64,000 bases of DNA, taken from assembly GCA_003255065.1 (NCBI GenBank), contig QAOA01002417.1, forward strand, positions 754,122 to 818,121. Reading direction: 5' to 3'. This DNA is from Cercis canadensis (taxonomy: Eukaryota > Streptophyta > Magnoliopsida > Fabales > Fabaceae). The translations under genes were made by a program, and so were the position numbers. Position 1 is the first letter of the stretch, and every line of letters starts with the position of its first letter. Under the pieces are notes generated by a model. That model was not told where the DNA came from. It was given only the letters and a program-made list of their open reading frames with translations, and did no database searches. Of the stretch, positions 26,501 to 36,356 are shown piece after piece.

Positions 26501-28003
26501 AGATCTCTGCGTGACAAGCAATAGTAAGCAAGAACCTCTTCTGATGGCCAGTTACCTGCAGAATGAATGCCAAATTACTTTACTTATTTTTAGTTATGCC
26601 TCAAAATATAAGTACTTTATTGAGATTCTGCTATTTCACAACAATGCCACTTTACCATCTTTCATATAACATAACCATTTTATCACCAGAAAAGTTTCAT
26701 AACTAAAATTTTAAAGAAACCCTCTTCTTTCCATTATTGTCTTCCAAGTTCCAAAAGCTTCAGTTTTACCAGCAAGATTTCCAACCCAGGAGAAAAAATA
26801 AAGGGAAAATAAAAAGAGATAGACAGAGACAGCAATTTCAGGGATGAATTCTAATTCATGTATGACATTCATTTGTCACTTCATTCTGAAATGTGATATT
26901 AAATCCTATATGAAACACTTTTAGGCTTTCAATAGAAGAGTATTAATCTATTCAGCATTCACCATATTCTCAGTCAACAATAGAGAGACTTGATTTAGAT
27001 ATTATCAATCCCTACACACAATGAACATCATCTACGAAGGAAGGCCTTCCTTGAGGATGGCAAAAGGAACTTACAAATAAGCCCAGTGTTGTCAATGTTG
27101 TATCTGTTACAGATCTCAAAATCACTTAGTTGAGCATGGTTGTCCACTCTTTGGCTGCATAAAATTGTGTACATACCAATAGTCAATGTAATATTATTCA
27201 ACAGCAAATACGATTCAATGACAATTTTATCAGGGTTCTGTGAAGTATACCATAATCAGGACGCAAAAATCTGCACTACTACTATTGACAAGTTCCACTT
27301 GTCAAAAAATTTCCAAATCAACAAACACAAGTCACCACTATAGCTTTTAAGTCCAAACCAATACCCACTTTTTCATGTTTAGATAAATAAATCTCGATAC
27401 TAAATTAACATATAAACAGCTTGTTCAACTCCAAAAAATTTTATGATTGCCTATCATTTGCTTTTCTATTAAGCTAAGTATAAAATAAAGGCGAGGTGTG
27501 GTGATAGTAAAAAGAAAACCAATTTAAGCTCTAAACTAAATGTAGCTTGAATAGTAGGATACAGGACAAGAAAATAAAACAGAAAGTAGTAAAATGTACA
27601 AACTCACATAAAAAATAGTTGTGGAGCTCCGTGGACGGGTAATGTGTAACAAACGCGGGCATCCCTGGAACCAAGGCAGTTATTTGTTTGAGGTTCATCA
27701 AGTAGACGAGAGGGTATAAAATTAAAGCCATGATTCGCCCTTCTTGAAATGTGCTTAATGCTCATATGAGTTTGCTCATCTGCAAAACCATTTACTCTTC
27801 TAAATCAAGTTAGAAAAGCATCAATAAAGGAATTGGTAACCAAACAGTTGCAGGAAGAGGAAGACCATAAGATCAACGAAGAAGGGGAGGGTGGAATGAA
27901 AAGTGCACAAACCCGGGTTTGGAGGAGAGGGGTGACGAAGAAGAGCCTGACGAAGGATTTTCCATCTCAAAGTTGAAGCTTTCACATCGGTTTTCTTTTC
28001 CAT
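23543..28003 (-). CDS. CaMKMT: Calmodulin-lysine N-methyltransferase
   Basis: A class I SAM-dependent methyltransferase that trimethylates a calmodulin lysine. Seven exons on the minus strand: 27913-28003, 27608-27779, 27075-27154, 26495-26555, 26029-26144, 24272-24404 and 23543-23828, giving 312 aa with closed phase. Motif I is VIELGSGYGLAG, with the acidic DGNPQVV that follows. CNWPSEEVLAYYCL precedes it, and DVIVASDCTFF spans the last intron. The C-terminus NDEDKDSWPSYEKDHCYPL is the conserved family end. The 61-bp fourth exon occurs twice, at 26495-26555 and 26277-26337, because of a duplication around an N at 26420. Using both would break the frame (61 is not a multiple of 3), so one copy is almost certainly an assembly artefact. 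Another duplicated block sits in intron 5. Confidence 0.93.
25405..25891. repeat. 243-bp direct duplication around N at 25648
   Basis: 25405-25647 and 25649-25891 are near-identical (two substitutions noted: CTCCA/CTCTA, CTTGGC/CTTTGC). They meet at a single N inside intron 5 of the methyltransferase gene. Probably overlapping contig ends or two alleles in series. Confidence 0.88.
26228..26637. repeat. Direct duplication around N at 26420, copying exon 4 of CaMKMT
   Basis: 26228-26419 is repeated at 26421-26637. The right copy holds about 26 extra bases (containing AAAAGGGTATAATC) and a few substitutions. Both contain the identical 61-bp coding exon. The N at the junction marks an unresolved join. 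Confidence 0.9.
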
Positions 28004-28853
28004 TCTCTGTCCCCTTGAGAACGGAGAATTAAAAAGTCGAATCCAGTTCGTTTCAGTTTTTCACCATTTTCCTTTGATGAATAATGAATTCTCTATGGCC
28101 ACAAAACGGTAAATAACAATGTGTGTTTCGTTTCATCTAACCTGAGACAAAACGACAAAACTATCATGTCGTTTGGGTGCAATAACGTAATTGGCAAAAA
28201 CAAACTAGGAAAAAAGTGATGTATTATCAATAATGCCAAATTAATTGGCAAAGTTTATACGGACACAATTTATGCCATTTTCTTCATTATATGTGGAAGA
28301 CGATTTAATTTTTAACCTTGTGCTCTGGATTATCCACATCCACAAATTGTGCTTTGTTATTTACACAAGTATCACTGATAATAATCTGAAGTAATAATTT
28401 AGCGTAGAAGATGTTCGGCGCTTAGTGAATATAATCACCATTTCTAACCCTTTTGAGGCATACATCATATTTGCGTTTAGTGTCATTGTCATTGTTAGGT
28501 TACCCAGCAATATTATGCAGATCTGAGTGCTTTTAACTTTCTGGCTCCTTTTTTTTTCAGTTTAATTTTCTTTCACTTCTATATAAAAAAGATGCAGTAC
28601 TTGTGGTACAGCCATGGTCAAGTTCAAAGTTGCTCATTCTTAGATGTTGCAGCTCCCAATGGTGCATTTTATCAAGGGAAGGGAAGTGAAGGCTTTACTT
28701 TATAGCAGCGAAGGATATTGGCAATCATTTTAATAACTAATTTTTCAAATTTTCTACCCATAGAAAAAATTGTAAGCCTATTTACAAACCAAATATAGAA
28801 GTAAAATTTGCAAGTGCTAGGGAGTTGGGCTTCAAGCAAACGAGGAAATCCCT
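28004..28853. other. Intergenic between methyltransferase and NFD4-like gene
   Basis: About 850 bp containing the methyltransferase promoter (minus strand) and the 3' flank of the next minus-strand gene. No element recognised. Confidence 0.5.
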
Positions 28854-30753
28854 TCAGCTCTTTTCCAATATTGAGCCCACTGTTGAAGTGACCAAACTCT
28901 TCTCTAAGTGGATCTTGGAATAAATGTTCTTTGTTCTAAGTGCCAGAAACAAGTCCAACCCACATCCCACGACACAAGTAAAGGCCATAATCACAAACAC
29001 AAGCATATAACAATGCGACCCAATGCAAACGTTTCCCCCTCCAGGTACACTAGTGGCTTGTGCATCATACAGAAAACCAGCAATGAGACCAGAGAAGATG
29101 AAGGAACCCAGTGGAAGGTTGAGAATGAGAATGTTGTATAATAAACCATAGTATTTGAGGCCAAATAGTTCTGAAGCTACTGGCACTGTTACAGCCAAAC
29201 GGACTCCATAGCATATTCCTACTATCATTGTGCCAATGTGGAGTGATCCTGGCAAAGCCATGGCCATTGCTATGTAACCCAGACACATCAGAATTTGAGA
29301 AGCAGCATTCCAAAGTGGCCTTGGCGTCGCTGATTTCCTGCAAGAATAGCATTCATGATCAGTGAATTAATACAGACAATAATTAGAGAAATCTAAAAGC
29401 TTTGTATTTAATAATGGAAGATTGGGAAGTGAGCAAACCTGATGAAGTGTTCAGAGAGTGAACCAGAAACAATGCGTCCAAAGAAGCCCCATATGCTAAT
29501 GAATGAAATGAATATGGATACATCAGGGTAACCAAGTGCTAGTCCTATCTGCCCCATGTTGTTCATCACACAAAGTCCTGTTCCCACGCCACAGAGAAAT
29601 GACACAAACAAAACCCAGAAATCAAAAGTTTTTACCATTTCAAGGATGGTGTGGTCCTCCCCTATGAAGGGTTTTCGCTTTCTTTCAACTTCCTCCACTT
29701 TGATGCCAGAACTTGCTGGCAGATTTTGCTGCTTCTCTTCCTTTTGTAGTGAACCATTTTGGGCAAGCAAGGGTTCCTTAATCTGTTGTTCCATGTCAGG
29801 ATTAGGACTTGATTTGAAGAGAATTGAATATAAAGGAACAAGAAGTGGCATGGCTAGGAGGATAAGAAGTCCTGCAGTGAAGACCAAGGAAAGAACATGG
29901 CCATGGCGTCCAGTGATGTCAAAGGCCAAGAGGTAGACTGCTACAGTGATAGCAACTATATTGAATATATTGAAGAACTGGGTTTCTTGTTTTTCTTCTG
30001 CAAAGGTGGAAGCTGGTGGAGTTTCACGAAGGAAGAGAACAGCAATGAGGCAAATGACGGCAGGAACAATGGCAAGCATTAGCAGAAAGGAAGAAGGGTC
30101 AGAGGAGAACAGAGCAGTGCATATGTCTGTGAAGATTGCAGTGCTGAGCCCCACATAACCCTTGAGAATGCCAGAGACAGGACCACGGTTTTGGGGGAAA
30201 TTTCTCATACAAGTTACAAGCACTGCTGTGTTCATCCACGTTGAACTGTTTCCTCCCAAACACAAGAACACACACATCTGCAACACAGATCCAAATCATT
30301 CTAAGAAAAAGAATAATGAAGCAAAGTAATCAAAACCGAAAATCTTTCTTGGAGCTCAATTCATTCATCTAAGCCATTTATGAGGAGAAATCAGAAAATG
30401 TTATGTTTTCTACTTACCAGCCAATAAGGGAGGGGACTAATTCTCTGGCTAACAACGAGCCATTGAACTCCATAGCCTATGAGCCCTTCAATGGCTCCAA
30501 TGATGAGTATAGTTGAAGTAGACCAACAATCAGAGGCAAGACCAGAGAAGATCCCAAAAGCCTTGCCAACATCTTTAGCAACAGAGAGATTGTTAAGCTG
30601 CATTTGGGTTAGACCCATTAGGATCTTCAAAGCATCTGAATAATTGGCAAATGTGTAGTTGTTGCCGCATATTGCTTGCACCCATATGGCTGTCACAAAT
30701 CCTAGCCATTTTCCAGTACAAGACCTGAGAGTGAGAGATAACAAGGGAACCAT
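28854..30753 (-). CDS. NFD4-like / nodulin-like major facilitator transporter
   Basis: Exons 30418-30753, 29439-30277 and 28854-29337 encode 552 aa, phase closed. The N-terminal half is the nodulin-like domain: KWLGFVTAIWVQAICGNNYTF, SDALKILMGLTQMQLNNLSVAKDVGKAFG and MRNFPQNRGPVSGILKGYVGLS. A central hydrophilic loop follows (about residues 300-345, KEEKQQNLPASS). The C-terminal half has more helices (DFWVLFVSFLCGVGTGLCVMNN, WGFFGRIVSGSLSEHF). About twelve membrane spans are expected. Relatives include NUCLEAR FUSION DEFECTIVE 4; most are uncharacterised transporters of small molecules in plant membranes. The ATG at 30751-30753 follows a TATA-like box at 30831-30841. Full length for the family. 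Confidence 0.93.
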
Positions 30754-30830
30754 ATTTGATTATAACACAGTAAAAAGAAAAATCGAATGCTTTACGCTAT
30801 GCTTTGCTCTCGGGTAGAGACTGGCACTCG

Positions 30831-30841
30831 TTATTTATATG
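30831..30841 (-). promoter_or_regulatory. TATA box of the NFD4-like gene
   Basis: On the minus strand CATATAAATAA lies about 80 bp upstream of the ATG at 30753. Confidence 0.5.
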
Positions 30842-31795
30842 TTCCCTTTTTGGCGTTTTGCTCCCATTTATTTATGTATCATGTCCTGAATTTATTTGAT
30901 GAAATTTCATTATGATAAGATTGCAGATTGTTATTCCTATCATGAAACACAGATAGGTAAGCAACAAATTCATCATTTCTTTTAAAATAACATTATGTCA
31001 TGTGTCATGGTAGCTAGACTCATTAAACCATGGTTTTGGGATTCCGCTTCCAGTACATAAAGTCTAGCAACTTGGTTTTGCTTTGCAAATTAAATAGGAA
31101 ATAGCAACAGTGAAATCACAAGCACAAAGTAGGGACCAAGATTATTAGTAGTGGGTTTTGAAACTTCAAATAGTAATGGTAGTTCACACAAACCATTACA
31201 GCATAAAATCCAAGGAGACTCTTGTCAGAGAGACAGTTTTGTTGGTTGCTAAATCAAGTGGTAGCCACACAGTAAAATAAGTGCATGGTACAAGTGGAAC
31301 AAACCAAATTTGATGTCAAAACCAGGCATTGCTTGTCTGCGGTATATTCAAAAACCGCTGTCTAAACAGGGTGGACCACTGGATTACTGGAACTAGATGA
31401 AGACTTTTATTATCCAATTTCATTTCAGTCAACAAAAATTATATGATTAGAGATAAAATAAAATATTAGGTAACGCTAAACCAAAGACTCACAAACCAAG
31501 CCAATTTGGCTAAAACAATGAAATCAAATAGGAATAAACAAAGCCATTTGGTACAAACTCCTGAATGATTACAACTCCAAGCTCGAAGCCTTACCCAAAA
31601 CCCTACCATCTAACCCTATGAGCTATAAACCAGGGCGGCAGAGAAGGTAATTCCCAAAACTGGATCTAGTCAAATTTCTAATGTTATGCTGTTACATGAT
31701 TAAGTTATTTAGTAAGAGTATTGGTACAGTTCTGTGAATTGCTTGAGATCCTCTTACAATTTTACATCAATGTTCACAATGAATCCCAAATTCCA
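30842..31795. other. Upstream region of the NFD4-like gene
   Basis: About 950 bp without coding signal or recognisable element. Confidence 0.5.
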
Positions 31796-31938
31796 TTGAT
31801 AATAAACATTATTACAAAATTTGTACAAAAACTATAAAGTTTTTTTGAAGAATTATACATACATTTTTGTATAGCTGGGAAAGCTTTATGTGTAAACCAA
31901 ACTAACACAGGAGCTGTAGCCCCAGCCAAGAAAAACCA
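31796..31938 (-). pseudogene. Rearranged fragment of the neighbouring oligopeptide transporter
   Basis: 31796-31875 matches the 3' UTR of the transporter (near 36230-36320: TTGATAATAAACA, ACAAAATTTGTACA, GAAGAATTATACAT). It runs directly into 31876-31938, which matches its last exon (near 36696-36756: GGGAAAGCTTTATGTG, TAGCCCCAGCCAAGAAAAAC). The roughly 380 bp between these two parts of the real gene are missing. It is therefore a deleted duplicate, probably the remains of a former tandem copy, and encodes nothing. Confidence 0.8.
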
Positions 31939-32152
31939 TGAACACAGTCAGGGCAACTCTGCAATTCTTAAACGAATGCTCAATTTCGACCCTTTCCTTC
32001 AAACTTGTATTATTCCTCTTTCTGAGATTTATAGCTTCGACAAACGACATTCATTCATCCTCCAAAATAGCCCTTGCAGATTTTTTGCACATGAAAACAA
32101 TCAGAATTTTTTGTATGAACTAGATATAACATGTGTCCTTATACTTTGTTAA

Positions 32153-32394
32153 TGTTAGTTTGTTTGGAACCTTAGAATAGAGAGAAAGATAGATGTAGCA
32201 CACGTTTTTTGTTTGAGAGTAATAATTTTCATTGATACTTGCTAATACATATATACAAAGGACATGATTCCATGATTTAAGGAGGGCCATACTTATTACA
32301 ACATACCCTTAACAACTCTTACAAAAAATCTTTCCATAAAACAAGGACATCCATTCCTTTTTACTAACCCTCCACAGTAACACATACCATTACA
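32153..32394 (-). repeat. 3' LTR of the copia element (left copy)
   Basis: 242 bp, TG...CA ended, matching 35122-35373 apart from a 10-bp CTCTCTATTT-like gap and a few SNPs. Its inner edge lacks a purine-rich tract because the adjacent interior has been deleted. Confidence 0.88.
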
Positions 32395-35026
32395 CGCTGT
32401 CTAATAGCTTGTATATAGAGCCATCAGGATTCAACTTTGTCCTGAAAATCCACTTTACTCCTATCACATTTTTTGATTCAAGTCTGTCCACAAGCTATCA
32501 AGTCTTATTTTTATCTATTATATCAATCTCTTCCTGCATTGCCAATCTCCATTCTTCATACTTTACTGCTTCATCAAAGGAGGAAGGCTCCAAAGCCACA
32601 TAGTTGCATTTCTCATATATCTCAGACAATGATTTTATCTTGAGAATAAGAGAATTAGGAAGAGAATCAATAGCCTTATCATAATTTATTCTAGAGGTCA
32701 AAACTGATAGTTGTGGTGAACTAGATTGTTATTCAGTTTTCTGCAAGAAAACTTCATCCTTTTCAACAAGACCTCTATCCCAATTCCACTGCAGAGACTC
32801 ATTAATCACTACATCCCTGCTCACACAAACTTTCTAACTCTTTACATTATAAATCTTGTATCTCTTTGACATAGATGAATAACCAAAGAAAATTCCCACT
32901 TCTTATGGTCTAGCTTGCTTCTCTTTGTAGGGGGCACATGGACATAGCAAATTGAACCAAATGTCCTTAGGTGTTTGGCTGTTGGCTTTATCCCTGACCA
33001 AGCTTCTACTGGTGTCTTCCCATCTACTGACCTTGTAGGTAGCCTATTGAGTAAATACATTGCTGTATGAACAACTTCTGCCCAGAAACTCAAAGGCAAA
33101 TTCTTTTTTGCCATCATGCACCTTGCCATTTCCACAACTGTTTTGTTCTTCCTTTATGAAACATCATTTTGCTGTGGTGAATAGCTCACTGTCAATTGAT
33201 GACCAACACCCAAATTTGCACAAAACTTCTCAAATTCATGAGAAGTATACTCTTTTCCATTATCAGACCTTAAAGCCTTCAACTTACATCCATTTAGAGT
33301 CTCAACCATAGCCTTGAACCTTTTAAACACAGAAAAGACATCCCATTTGCTTCTCAAGAAATATACCCAACACATTCTGGTAAAATCATCAATAAAGAGC
33401 ACAAAATACTTGTTTTTACTTAAGGATTATGTGCTAATTAGTCCACAAATATCAGTGTGCACCAACTCTAATTTTTCTTTTGCTCTCCAAGTTGCACTTG
33501 CTGGAAATGCTTGTATATGCATTTTTCCAAATTGACAAGAACCACACACATCACTAGTCATTTGAATCTCAGGTAGGTCCCTGGTTAAACCATTTATTTG
33601 CATATATCTCAAAGCAGCCAAATTAAAATGCCCATACCTTTTGTGCCATATAGCAAACTCATCTCCCTTTACAAAATTAACACTATCTCCCACAATATTC
33701 CAATTTATAGGAAATGCCTTATCAATCATAATCACTTTAGCAATCAAGCAATCATAGGGATCATAAATATAACAAAATTCACCCTTAAACGATAGTGAGT
33801 ATCAGCATTTGTGCTACACTTAATAAATTCTGAGCTAAACAAGGTATAAATAGTACATCATGAATGTATTTAGTACCTTGCTTAGTATTCACTGCCATTG
33901 AGCCCTTCCCTTCAACCTGAACTACTTGTCCATTTCCAAGTTTTACTCTTGTTTTCACAAACCTATCCAAATTAGAGAAAGTGTGCTCATCTTTAGACAT
34001 GTGACTGGTGCAGCCACTATCAATGAACCAGGTCTGCTTGTAGAAGTTCTGTGTTTCTTGGAAAGCCATGAACATACTGGCAGTTTTCTTCTCCTGCTCA
34101 TCTGTAAAATTTACTTGCTGTGTGGACTGACCTTGAGACTGATTCTGCTTGGTCTTGCAATTCTTTTCTATGTGACCAAGTTTTTTGCAAAACCTGCATT
34201 TTATTTGAGGCTTCCCTTTGTACCAACAATCCTTCTCCAAATGATTGGTTCTTTGACAAGTATTACATGGTGGAAACTTGCCCCTTCTTTCAGATTCCCT
34301 TATAGCCCATTTTCCTTTACCACCTTTGGTTGATGCAAGCTTTTTTGAGTCTTTAGCAGGCTGCTTCCCTTTGTGCCTGGCTTAGAATGCCCCTTTAGAT
34401 ACTTCTTCCTCCCTTATACTTGTTCTCTGCTCTTGTGCTTGCAATTTACTAATCAGTTCAACAATGGTTAAAGTCTTAAGATCACAAGATTCCTCAATGG
34501 CTGAAATCTTGGACTCAAATCTTGCTGGCAGATTGATCAATATTTTTTTCCACTACCTTACTATCTTCAAAAGTCTCTCCAAACAGCCTTATCTTATTTA
34601 CAAGCTCCATGAGCTTAGCAGAATAATCGTTCATAGTTTCACCTTCCTTCATTCTTAGCATTTCAAATTTTCGTTTCAGAGTTAAGAGTTTAACAGCCCT
34701 TACTCTGTCACTTCCTTCAAATTTTGCTCTTAGTTTTTCCCATGCTTCCTTAGGACTCTCGCATGCCATTAATTTGGTGAAGATAACATCTGACAGTGCT
34801 GAATGAATGCAGGTGAGAGCCCTTGGCTTTTTCGCTTCTTGTTCTTCATAATTTTTTATTTAAGCCATTGTTGGATCTAGGCCCAAAGGTGGAGGATCTG
34901 CTCCTACTTCCACTGCCTCCACAAATTCAAAGCCTTGAGGTATGCCTTCATTTTTATCACCCATATGTGATAGTTTTTCCCCATAAACATTGGAGGACTT
35001 GTCCCTAGGAAGTTGCTGGAAGCCAT
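32395..35026 (-). pseudogene. Copia gag-pol remnant (gag, CCHC, protease, integrase, RT start)
   Basis: Starts with ATGGCTTCC at 35026. Gag shows MACESPKEAWEKLRAKFEGS and LMELVNKIRLFGETF, is shifted at an A-run near 34545, and has an in-frame stop near 34383. A zinc knuckle CRFCKKLGHIEKNC precedes the aspartic protease WFIDSGCTSHMS. The integrase has the zinc-binding HKRYGHFN...CGSCQFGK segment and two of the three acidic catalytic residues (HTDICG, RSDNGKEY). The third position, expected after YSPQQNDVS, is a TAA stop at 33154-33156. Reverse transcriptase begins (EEWRLAMQEEIDIIDKNKT, VKWIFRTKLNPDGSIYK) and then runs into the LTR. The pieces are broken and not functional. Confidence 0.9.
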
Positions 35027-35107
35027 CTCACTCTTTCTTACACAGTGTTTGATCTCTCACCTCACAAACACTCTCATAATTTTCTTCATAGATCCCTCAA
35101 AAAGATA

Positions 35108-35119
35108 GCTTTGATACCA
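35108..35119 (-). other. Primer-binding site of the copia element
   Basis: TGGTATCAAAGC on the minus strand, complementary to the 3' end of plant initiator Met-tRNA, 2 nt inside the 5' LTR. It fixes the element's orientation. Confidence 0.85.
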
Positions 35120-35121
35120 TT

Positions 35122-35373
35122 TGTTAGTTTGTTTGGAACCTTAGAATAGAGAGAAAGATAGAAGTAGCACACGTTTTTTGTTTGAGAGTAATAATTTCTC
35201 TCTATTTTCATTGATACTTGCTAATACATATATACCAAGGACATGATTCCATAATTTAAGGAGGGTCATACTTATTACAACATACCCTTAACAACTCTTA
35301 CAAAAAATCTTTCCATAAAACAAAGACATCCATTCCTTTTTACAAACCCTCCACACTAACATATACCATTACA
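35122..35373 (-). repeat. 5' LTR of the copia element (right copy)
   Basis: 252 bp, same ends as the left LTR. Carries the additional 10-bp CTCTCTATTT-like insertion. Confidence 0.9.
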
Positions 35374-36356
35374 AAATATTAACTAAGGAGTATCTAGAAA
35401 AATCCGATTTCAACAGTTAATAAGTGAGTTAAATCAATTAGAATGATGACTTGGATATAACAACCACTCATATTTATGGGTAATGCAGTACATTAATGTA
35501 AGGCCATGTGTTATTTGGTTCATCCAAGAATTTCTCAAAAACAACATCGCTTTGGAAGGCCAGTCAGCAATTTGTATAATGCAAAGGGCTTTGGGGACTC
35601 AGTCACAAATATGACGTGTCTCAGACAACCCGTTCATTGCTTGGTCTACTCATGCATCACTTTTTATTTTTAGTTGGTCATGTTCAAAGAGCTGTACAAA
35701 CTTGTGGGAGATTGGAGATGTTTGTACTTGCAGTGCTTGAAAGTGTTTTCATATGGAGTGCAATTTGGGTCAAGACTCTAATCCTGCACCTGGGTTCTTT
35801 GATAAGTACAGAGTTTTAAATGTTAAGCCATTACTAACTCTTGTTCCTCTATTCCCTACACAGTCTAATCCTTCTCCATTTTCAACTCCTCAAGAAGGAG
35901 TACAAATAACAGGTTCACAGAGGAAGATAGCATTGGGTGCAGTAATAGCCGAAATCAAACTAATATTGAGATGCATGAAACCAATGCCGATGATGGAACT
36001 AGGGGGACGAGGATTGATGTGGATGGAGAGGCCCATGATATTCTCTAATCAATTAACCCCATATTAAATCAAACTAATGTTTCGTTAGCTTAAAAAAGAA
36101 AAATAAACTGTATAAGGGATAGTGGCCAAGGTGGGGTTAACCGAAAATATAAGGAGGATCAAAAGCTTGAAAGGGGTAATCTTGCATTGGAAAAGAGCCT
36201 GAATCAAGTTAATGAAGGCTAATCCAATATTTCAATATTGATAATAAACACTCTTACAAAATTTGTACACAAACTTTAAATACATGGAAGAATGAAGAAT
36301 TATACATGTGTTTTGTATAGCTTAGTTACTAGAATAACACAATTCTTTCACTTGAC
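35374..36356. other. Intergenic between copia element and oligopeptide transporter
   Basis: About 980 bp. Open frames at 35616-35819 and 35753-36067 have no recognised domain; they may be old transposon debris but I cannot support that. The part nearest 36230-36356 is the transporter's 3' UTR, recognised by its match to the fragment at 31796. Confidence 0.45.

Larger units (their letters stand above)
32153..35373 (-). mobile_element. Ty1/copia LTR retrotransposon, deleted and inactivated
   Basis: Two direct LTRs of 242 and 252 bp (TGTTAG...ATTACA) enclose a minus-strand interior in copia order: gag, protease, integrase, start of reverse transcriptase. A primer-binding site TGGTATCAAAGC, matching the usual initiator-Met-tRNA site, sits 2 nt from the right (5') LTR. 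The element is only 3.2 kb because reverse transcriptase stops after its first residues and the rest, with RNase H, is missing. LTR identity is high but includes a 10-bp indel and scattered SNPs, so insertion was not very recent. No clean 5-bp target duplication is visible (GTTAA versus AAATA). Confidence 0.93.

Noticed and set aside
35616-36067. Two overlapping open frames between the copia element and the transporter
   Set aside because: Possibly old transposon sequence, but no motif (reverse transcriptase, zinc knuckle, RNase H) can be seen.
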